Shown here: one piece after another, positions 21,961 through 26,845 of the stretch
Layout of the letters: each line of letters opens with the position of its first letter
Numbering within the stretch: the stretch's first letter is position 1
NCBI GenBank assembly: GCA_031254455.1
Contig: JAIRUI010000021.1
Coordinates: 1-26,845, forward strand
DNA: 26,845 bases
DNA from: Chitinispirillales bacterium
GTDB taxonomy: Bacteria > Fibrobacterota > Chitinivibrionia > Chitinivibrionales > Chitinivibrionaceae
Direction: 5' to 3'
Notes under the pieces: generated by a model
Told to the model about the DNA's origin: nothing
The model's database searches: none
What the model saw: only the letters and a program-made list of their open reading frames with translations
Program-made: the position numbers and the translations under genes

Positions 21961-23343
21961 ATGAGTGTTGGAAAAGCGGTTTCGCAAAATGAGGAACTGA
22001 CTTCTGCACAGCAAGAGCAGATGGCGCAAATAAATAAACTTGATTCTATAGAACCGAAAGAGGACGTCGTCGGCGATATGGGCGATACGAAAAAATCGAA
22101 ATCGGCAAAGGCTACAAAAGCGCAACTTCGTGAATTATCGGAAAGTAAAAGCGTTATTGAAGGGAGAGTCACGGGCGTAAATCGAGGCGGATACAACGTT
22201 AAAATTCTCGGTCATAACGCATTTTGTCCGTTTTCGCAAATTGCGGCGAAAAAACCGGAAGATTTGAATTCATTTTTAAACAACACATACGAGTTTGTTA
22301 TCGTTAAGATCGAATCAAAAGGAACAAATATTATTCTTTCACGGCTTCCGCTTGTAAAAGGCGACATTGACGAGAGAATTAAGCAGATAGAAGAAATAGC
22401 GAAAAATAACGAAACGATAAGCGGCGCGATTTCAGGAATATTGATGGACAAAACCAAAAAAGACGAAACCGGCGCGTTTGTCGATTTGGACGGAGTCGAG
22501 GGGTTGGTGCATATTTCCGAATTGTCCTGGACGCGGGCGGCAAAAGTCAGCGATGTGGTGAAAGAGGGTGAAACGCATGTTTTCAGAGTGCTTTCGGTCG
22601 AAAGAAAAGATCCGCTTGCTTATACCAAAGTAAAACTTTCTCTTAAAAGAGTAACCGAAGACCCGTGGAACAATATAGAAGACGTAGTGAAAGTCGGCTC
22701 AACGGTTGATGCGGTTGTCGCCAGAATTGCGCAAAACGGAGCGTTTGTCACTTTGGAAAATGGCGTTGAAGCCTTAATTAAAACGGAAGATTTGAGTTGG
22801 GAAAAGTTTAAGAAAATTTCTTCCATAGTAAAAAAAGGTCAGAAAATTTCGGTCAAAGTTATTAATGTTAATATTGAAAAACGCCAGATTGATTGTTCTC
22901 TCAAAGACGAAAAGAATAATCCATGGTCGGATATCGCAAGTAAATATACGGCCGGTTCAAAGGTTAAAGGAATTGTCGCCGACGAAAAGGAATACGGATA
23001 CTTCATAGATTTTGAATTCGGTATTACCGGACTTCTGAATAAAGCTCGTATTGCCAGTGAAAAAGGTAAAAAAGACGGTATTTGGAAAAAAGGCGAGGAA
23101 GTTGAAGTAACGATTCAATTTGTCGATGTAGAAGAAAGAAAAATTGTACTTTCCTATGGCGAAGCGGAATTTGTTCCCGCTCAGATTTTCGAACAAACGA
23201 AAAAGAAAAAGGAGAAGTCGTCCAAATCGTCAAAATTGCCGGCAGTCAGTTACGATACTGCGCGGCAAAGTATAGACGAAACAAGCGAATTTGCAAATTT
23301 ACTTAAAAACGCGCTTACGCTTAAAAATAAATTAAAGAAATAA
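21961..23343 (+). CDS. rpsA: S1-domain RNA-binding protein (ribosomal protein S1-like)
   Basis: A 460-residue protein with four S1 (OB-fold) domains: about 65-128 (VIEGRVTGVNRGGYNVKILG), 152-230 (GAFVDLDGVEGLVHISELSW), 246-315 (AQNGAFVTLENGVEALIKTEDLSW) and 333-399 (GYFIDFEFGITGLLNKARI). The first is divergent and the second and third are canonical, the pattern of bacterial S1 where the first domains dock on the ribosome and later ones bind mRNA. The N-terminal 60 residues are charged, low-complexity and probably disordered; the C-terminus is Lys/Ser-rich. E. coli S1 has six domains, but shorter S1 proteins are common in other phyla. It could be the true S1 or an S1-like paralogue; no cmk or lytB neighbour helps decide. 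Convergent with the ferredoxin gene, 12 bases apart. Confidence 0.78.
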   Translation: MSVGKAVSQNEELTSAQQEQMAQINKLDSIEPKEDVVGDMGDTKKSKSAKATKAQLRELSESKSVIEGRVTGVNRGGYNVKILGHNAFCPFSQIAAKKPEDLNSFLNNTYEFVIVKIESKGTNIILSRLPLVKGDIDERIKQIEEIAKNNETISGAISGILMDKTKKDETGAFVDLDGVEGLVHISELSWTRAAKVSDVVKEGETHVFRVLSVERKDPLAYTKVKLSLKRVTEDPWNNIEDVVKVGSTVDAVVARIAQNGAFVTLENGVEALIKTEDLSWEKFKKISSIVKKGQKISVKVINVNIEKRQIDCSLKDEKNNPWSDIASKYTAGSKVKGIVADEKEYGYFIDFEFGITGLLNKARIASEKGKKDGIWKKGEEVEVTIQFVDVEERKIVLSYGEAEFVPAQIFEQTKKKKEKSSKSSKLPAVSYDTARQSIDETSEFANLLKNALTLKNKLKK

Positions 23344-23355
23344 AAAGGAAAAACT

Positions 23356-23523
23356 TTACGCTTTAATCGCTTCCGCCGGACATGCGCTTTCGCAAGCGCC
23401 GCAGTCGGAACATTTGTCCGCGTCAATTTCGTATTTTCCTTGTCCTTCGCTAATCGCTTCAAGCGGGCATTCAGATACACAAGCGCCGCATGATAAACAT
23501 TCATCGGTAATAGTATGAGCCAT
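23356..23523 (-). CDS. 2[4Fe-4S] ferredoxin, clostridial type
   Basis: A 55-residue protein with two cluster-binding motifs: CLSCGACVSECP (Cys9, 12, 15, 19) and CSDCGACESACP (Cys38, 41, 44, 48). It is the classical low-potential electron carrier of anaerobes, beginning MAHTITDECLSCGAC and ending AEAIKA. All eight cysteines are present and the two halves are equally spaced. AAGGAG lies eight bases before the ATG, and a strong promoter sits upstream (23563-23592). It is short and easily overlooked. It suits the iron-uptake, ferredoxin and radical SAM content of an anaerobe. The electron partner is unknown. Confidence 0.96.
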   Translation of the reverse strand: MAHTITDECLSCGACVSECPLEAISEGQGKYEIDADKCSDCGACESACPAEAIKA

Positions 23524-23562
23524 AAATCAAACTCCTTAATATAGATATAAAACAATATTAGA

Positions 23563-23592
23563 AATATATAATTTATTATTTCGTTTTGTCAA
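23563..23592 (-). promoter_or_regulatory. Promoter of the ferredoxin gene
   Basis: On the minus strand, a perfect TTGACA (23587-23592), 18 bases, then TATATT (23563-23568), the same pair and spacing as at the feo promoter. The leader would be about 35 bases. No iron-box inverted repeat is visible here. Confidence 0.7.
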
Positions 23593-23735
23593 GTACTTAG
23601 TTGTAAATATTCGGTTTTATTCTTGATTTTATTATATTGAAAAAAATTCTTATTAAGGAAAATTTTACTCTGTGTTATTTGTTAAAGTATGCGGAATTTT
23701 TTGTGAAATCTCGTTTAACGGCGGATTATTATTTG

Positions 23736-23752
23736 TTGGCACAGATTTTGAA
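23736..23752 (+). promoter_or_regulatory. Candidate sigma54-type promoter
   Basis: TTGGCAC-A-GATT-TTGAA matches the -24/-12 pattern (TGGCAC, N5, TTGC) except that the C of the final TTGC is A. Spacing is correct and it lies about 40 bases before the start at 23793. A single mismatch at a conserved position keeps this tentative. Confidence 0.35.
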
Positions 23753-23792
23753 AGTTAAATATTAAAGGACAAAAATGGGGAAGGAGTCCGTT

Positions 23793-24131
23793 ATGAATAA
23801 TACAATCAATAATCAATCAAAAGGAGTAGAGTACTCCAATCTTTACAGAAATTTGCATAAAGAAGTTTCTGAACAGAATATAAAAACGGCGCGATTGCCG
23901 CAAGATTCGCTTTTAAATTATATTGACAGGCAAAAAAATGATAAAGTCGAATTAAAATATGACTTATTCGTCAATAACGATAATGATTCGGAAATAGAAA
24001 AGCTGAACAAAGGCAGCGCCGCCGCGGTCTTAAATATTCTTGTCGGCGCTATTAAACAAGGTTCCGGCGCTGCGTATGACACACAAAATAAATTGCTTGC
24101 CAATCGAATTATGGCGCTTTTAAAATCGTAA
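23793..24131 (+). CDS. Hypothetical protein, 112 residues
   Basis: Not recognised. It is hydrophilic, starting MNNTINNQSKGVEYSNLYRN, then a middle region rich in Asp and Asn (FVNNDNDSEIEKLNKG), then a more hydrophobic, Ala/Gly-rich helical end (SAAAVLNILVGAIKQGSGAA, then QNKLLANRIMALLKS). There is no signal peptide, membrane segment or cysteine. The start at 23793 is chosen over the in-frame ATG at 23775 because GGAAGGAG lies six bases before it. A possible sigma54-type promoter precedes it and a clear terminator follows. A small adaptor or regulator is possible, but nothing in the sequence names it. Confidence 0.6.
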   Translation: MNNTINNQSKGVEYSNLYRNLHKEVSEQNIKTARLPQDSLLNYIDRQKNDKVELKYDLFVNNDNDSEIEKLNKGSAAAVLNILVGAIKQGSGAAYDTQNKLLANRIMALLKS

Positions 24132-24160
24132 AAATGGCTTCCTTGAAATAAATCCATCCT

Positions 24161-24198
24161 AAAAATATGTCGGATTTTAATTAGTCCGGCATATTTTT
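24161..24198. terminator. Terminator after the 112-residue protein, overlapping the dapB stop
   Basis: Stem AAAAATATGTCGGA / TCCGGCATATTTTT (14 pairs including one G-T) with a ten-base loop and flanking T-runs. The dapB stop codon (24181-24183) lies in the loop, so the last dapB codons form one arm. It probably serves both converging genes. Confidence 0.75.
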
Positions 24199-25023
24199 TA
24201 TGCCTGATTTCAAAACGTCTGTCATTGAAAAACACTGTCCGCCGCCTAACGGTTTTAAATTATTAGCAAGAAATAATGTTGCGTCAACGGTTCCTTCCGC
24301 ATAAATATTTCTTCCGCAAACGTTGTGTTTAAATTCAAAAGCGACGGTTTTGTCTTCGGATTCTAATCGGTACGTGTGAAATGCGTGTCCCAAAAGATAA
24401 TTTTGTGGAACGCCAAAGTTTATCTGTTCTTCTTCTCTGCGTATTTTTTGTATATCGTCGTAAGAAATTTGAGCGACGCCCATTTTGTTGAACGTATCGA
24501 CTATCGCTTTTGCCGTTCCCGAAGTGTCCGCTTTGGTTTTTTGGTGGCTTTCAGCGACCGAGAGTTTGTAATTCTTGTATAAATCTGGAAAGTCGCTTTG
24601 CATTTTTTCAAACATAAGCTGTAACGCGGCAATTTGTTTTGCCATATTCGGGGCTATTACGCAAGATAATTTCGCCGTATCGACGTCTTCTTTCAATTTT
24701 TTTCGATCGCCGCCCGTTGTTCCCATTACAAACGGCAGGTCGTGCGCAATATAAAATTCTGCGTTTGAATTTACAGAAGACGGGTGAGTATAATCGACCG
24801 AAATAAACGGCGCAAATTCACTTTTTATTTTTTCAATAACATTTTTACGATCGTTCGGAAGTATCAATTTTATGTCTTTGCTTCCGATTTTTATTTCTTT
24901 TTCCGTAATATCCGGACCGGTTAAAGAATAAGGTATTATTTCAAGTCCTCTTTTTTGCGCAATTATTGCAAATTCTTTCGCCATGTTTCCGGGTAATCCG
25001 TTTACCATTACTTTGACAGACAT
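24181..25023 (-). CDS. dapB: 4-hydroxy-tetrahydrodipicolinate reductase, plant-type
   Basis: A 280-residue NAD(P)H-dependent reductase of the lysine/diaminopimelate pathway. Motifs: VMVNGLPGNMAKEFA (5-19, nucleotide loop, where classical DapB has GxxGxMG), VDYTHPSSVNSNAEFY, VMGTTGGDRKKL, the catalytic block ESHQKTKADTSGTAKA, QIRREEEQ-like IQKIRREEEQ, GHAFHTYRL and FKHNVCGRNIYAEGTVDA. From memory, the last blocks and TTGGDR match chloroplast-type DapB of plants much better than E. coli DapB, which has SHHxxKxDAPSGTAL. It starts 15 bases after the secretin stop and probably shares its transcript. Pathway role is well supported; cofactor preference is not visible. Confidence 0.87.
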   Translation of the reverse strand: MSVKVMVNGLPGNMAKEFAIIAQKRGLEIIPYSLTGPDITEKEIKIGSKDIKLILPNDRKNVIEKIKSEFAPFISVDYTHPSSVNSNAEFYIAHDLPFVMGTTGGDRKKLKEDVDTAKLSCVIAPNMAKQIAALQLMFEKMQSDFPDLYKNYKLSVAESHQKTKADTSGTAKAIVDTFNKMGVAQISYDDIQKIRREEEQINFGVPQNYLLGHAFHTYRLESEDKTVAFEFKHNVCGRNIYAEGTVDATLFLANNLKPLGGGQCFSMTDVLKSGIKNMPD

Positions 25024-25038
25024 TTGTTAATTCTTTCT

Positions 25039-26394
25039 TTATTCGTTAAAAAATTCCGCGTCCGATATTTCTTCCCGCGGTTCCGGGCTGATTTCCGTTT
25101 TTAATTTTTCTTCGTTAAGCAGTTCTAATTTTGTAGTTTTTATAATGTGCGGAGTTACGAAAATAACAAGGTCGCGTTTATCGTTAATCTTTGAATGCTT
25201 TTTGAAAAAATACCCCAAGATAGGAATATCTTTCAAAAAAGGAACGCCGGTACTGTTTTCTTGCTTGTCATCGCTGGTAAGTCCCGCTATAACGATTGTT
25301 TCTCCATCCTTAACGACAACGTTGGTTTTTGCTCCCTGTTCGTGAATGACGGGTCCTTGTTCCGACATTTCATAAGATTTCTTGGATGGGTTAAGAGCCA
25401 TTTTAATATGTCCTTGTCCTGTAACGGTCGGCGTTACTATAAGTTCCGTTCCCGCATCCACCATTCTATATGTCGTATTTCCCGCATAGTCTAGGAAAGT
25501 AAGAGGAATCTGGCTGCCCATGAATATTCTCGCTTCTTTGTTTTCAAGTGTCGTAATTTGCGGCTCGGCGATAATTTCGCTGTTTGTTTCGGTGAATAAA
25601 TATTCCATAGCTATTGAGAATCCTTTGGGATCAAGAACGCCGTAAGTCGCCTTTTGAAACGCCTGGTCTATGATTCCCTGCCCTTTTGTCGCGCTTGGAA
25701 GATGCGTCAACTCTTTTCCTTTTCCGTCAAAAAAACTCCATTGAATACCGATTCCGTTTTGATCGCCGGAAGATACTTCTACAATTTTCGCCGAAATTGA
25801 AATTTGCAGCATTTCTCTATCCATATCGTCAACAAATTCCTTGATTAAATTAATGTTTTTTGCAAGTTCGTGAATAATTATGGAATTTGTGTGTTTTACT
25901 TCTACGGCTTTTCCTCTTGGCGACAAAATATCGCGAAGAGGGGAGAGCATGTCGTCTGTAGTCGTGTTTTTTAATTTTATTGTAAATTTTTCCAATTCTT
26001 CATATTGTTCCAAATTTCTTGCCGACAGCAATTTGCGGATGTCTTTTTCGTTCAAATCGCTTTCTAATGCTATATAAACGTAACTGTTATCGATATATCT
26101 GAAAGTAAAGCCTTTTGTTTGGCATATTATCTTTATAACGTCCTGCCATGTTTTATCTCTAAGTAAAATATTTATCTTTTCAGATGCGATTTTAGTATCT
26201 GCGACAAAATCAACTCCGCTGACCGCCGATATATGCGACACGACCGATTGAAGCGTGGCGTCTTGCCATTCCCATTTTGCGTAGGTTTTATTATTTTTCC
26301 CCACAGGCAACTGGCTGCCGAACGAGTATAGAGGAATGAGTAAAAATCCCCAAAACAAAAGTAATCCGAAAGGATGTAAATTATTTTTTTTCAT
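25039..26394 (-). CDS. pilQ: PilQ-like secretin
   Basis: A 451-residue outer-membrane secretin. Signal peptide about 1-26 (MKKNNLHPFGLLLFWGFLLI, then PLYSFGS). A short N0/STN domain spans about 48-112 (TLQSVVSHISAVSGVDFVAD, then WQDVIKIICQTKGF). One N1-type domain follows (136-200: FTIKLKNTTTDDMLSPLRDI, IIIHE). The secretin core runs from about 205 to 425, with AKIVEVSSGDQNGIGIQW, TEPQ-like AEPQITTLENKEARI, and the signature VPFLKDIPILGYFFKK then LVIFVTPHII. The PilP-like gene directly upstream (14 bases) points to a type IV pilus channel, not type II secretion. It is shorter than Proteobacterial PilQ (usually about 700), lacking AMIN domains. GGATAGG precedes the ATG. Confidence 0.88.
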   Translation of the reverse strand: MKKNNLHPFGLLLFWGFLLIPLYSFGSQLPVGKNNKTYAKWEWQDATLQSVVSHISAVSGVDFVADTKIASEKINILLRDKTWQDVIKIICQTKGFTFRYIDNSYVYIALESDLNEKDIRKLLSARNLEQYEELEKFTIKLKNTTTDDMLSPLRDILSPRGKAVEVKHTNSIIIHELAKNINLIKEFVDDMDREMLQISISAKIVEVSSGDQNGIGIQWSFFDGKGKELTHLPSATKGQGIIDQAFQKATYGVLDPKGFSIAMEYLFTETNSEIIAEPQITTLENKEARIFMGSQIPLTFLDYAGNTTYRMVDAGTELIVTPTVTGQGHIKMALNPSKKSYEMSEQGPVIHEQGAKTNVVVKDGETIVIAGLTSDDKQENSTGVPFLKDIPILGYFFKKHSKINDKRDLVIFVTPHIIKTTKLELLNEEKLKTEISPEPREEISDAEFFNE

Positions 26395-26408
26395 ACTAAA
26401 CCTATCCT

Positions 26409-26845
26409 TTAATTAGTAATCAATTCTTTTTCAACCGTATATGAGAAAGTCGATTCCCGCATGAGAAAAACCACTTTATTCGGCTCTATACGTAATAATT
26501 TTCCGCTTACGACAGGGTCGCCGACTTTCATAGAAAACGAAATTATTGTATTATTATCTTTTTTCTCTTCAAAAAGCGCTATTGCGTCATAAACGTCATA
26601 CAAAATTCCGACAAGCGTTATGTTGTTTATATTCGGCAGCCCGTCTCTTATAAAACTTGATTTGTCAAGCGGTAGGAACGGGTCTCTGCCGCTTTTTTGG
26701 TAAGCATAAACGCTTTTTACAACGACCGAATCTACTTTTGGCTCGGGCGCCTGAGAATCGACGCTTACCGTCTGTTTCTTTTTTTTAGTGTCAATTATAG
26801 TAATTATTTGTCCGTTATCGTATTCGTTTTGTTTTTTTGTTTTTT
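26409..26845 (-). CDS. pilP: PilP-like pilus assembly protein (5' end cut by window edge)
   Basis: The frame is open from the window edge to the stop at 26409-26411, 144 residues visible and no start. A Lys/Gln-rich, probably disordered start (QIITIID, KKKKQTVSV) is followed by YQKSGRDPFLPLDKSS, ITLVGILYDVYDAIALFEEK, then VGDPVVSGKLLRIEPNKVVF. The RDPF...P, LVGIL, ALF, GDPV-G-LLRI pattern matches PilP, the lipoprotein that links the inner-membrane PilMNO complex to PilQ. Location immediately before the secretin supports this. Eight A in the coding strand near the visible start are not remarkable at this base composition. The TTG at 26603 is internal and not the start. Confidence 0.7.
   Translation of the reverse strand, partial: KTKKQNEYDNGQIITIIDTKKKKQTVSVDSQAPEPKVDSVVVKSVYAYQKSGRDPFLPLDKSSFIRDGLPNINNITLVGILYDVYDAIALFEEKKDNNTIISFSMKVGDPVVSGKLLRIEPNKVVFLMRESTFSYTVEKELITN

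Noticed and set aside
26770..26845. A-runs near the visible start of the PilP-like gene as another phase-variable tract
   Set aside because: Runs of seven to eight A are common in AT-rich lysine codons; not distinctive like the G-runs.
1..26845. tRNA, rRNA, CRISPR array or intact insertion sequence
   Set aside because: No cloverleaf, regularly spaced direct repeats or complete transposase was found in any intergenic stretch.

Overview
The window reads as a piece of a Gram-negative chromosome of moderate to low GC with dense, mostly intact genes. Evidence for a diderm is an outer-membrane barrel protein with a signal peptide and terminal Phe, and a secretin preceded by a PilP-like gene. The mix of a DivIVA-domain protein, type IV pilus genes, a plant-like DapB, Bacteroidetes-like TrpD motifs, Listeria-Bacteroides (InlB-type) repeats and FlgD-like C-terminal domains on huge Ig-repeat surface proteins suggests the FCB/Fibrobacterota neighbourhood, possibly a gut lineage. 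That placement is inference and was not tested.

Layout. 1-333: an ~80-base dispersed inverted-repeat element and AT-rich leader. 334-1446: mtnA. 1480-2670 (minus): yggS then divIVA. 2891-3841: a DUF3089 alpha/beta hydrolase. 3907-5058 (minus): a barrel protein with its own terminator. 5195-8025 (minus): an iron-uptake operon, feoA1-feoA2-feoB plus a 58-residue Cys-rich membrane protein whose TTG-started frame is easily missed. Its promoter is overlaid by two 20-base inverted repeats. Divergent from it (8319-8714) is a short DtxR-family regulator that keeps the iron-type ligands Met9, Cys100, Glu103 and His104. Together these make a closed iron-sensing circuit. 8728-9717 (minus): a lone trpD. 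9902-10687: nagB, ending at a strong bidirectional terminator.

10772-20157 (minus) is the standout region: three tandem, paralogous surface proteins of 1658, 634 and 793 residues. Each has a signal peptide, an N-terminal chitin-binding-like (CBM5/12-like) module, Ig-like repeats and the same FlgD-like tail. Each carries one poly-G tract in its coding strand (9, 8 and 9 G), at three unrelated positions. I hand-translated the frames after loss or gain of one base in every tract, and all six end within about 50 codons. This is the signature of slipped-strand ON/OFF phase variation, here independently installed in three neighbouring genes. The locus also has a perfect 40-base palindrome between the first two genes, a five-domain Ig cassette present twice in one gene and once in another, and a 68-base near-identical direct repeat encoding the shared tail.

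20241-20701 is a long intergenic stretch holding a promoter and what looks like the decayed C-terminus of an Rpn/PD-(D/E)XK transposase. 20702-21910: a radical SAM/SPASM protein of unknown substrate. 21961-23343: a four-S1-domain RNA-binding protein. 23356-23523 (minus): a 55-residue 2[4Fe-4S] ferredoxin with a clear promoter. 23793-24131: an unrecognised 112-residue protein. 24181-26845 (minus): pilP-like (cut by the window edge), a PilQ-like secretin and a plant-type dapB, closely spaced as an operon. No tRNA, rRNA, CRISPR array or intact insertion sequence was seen.
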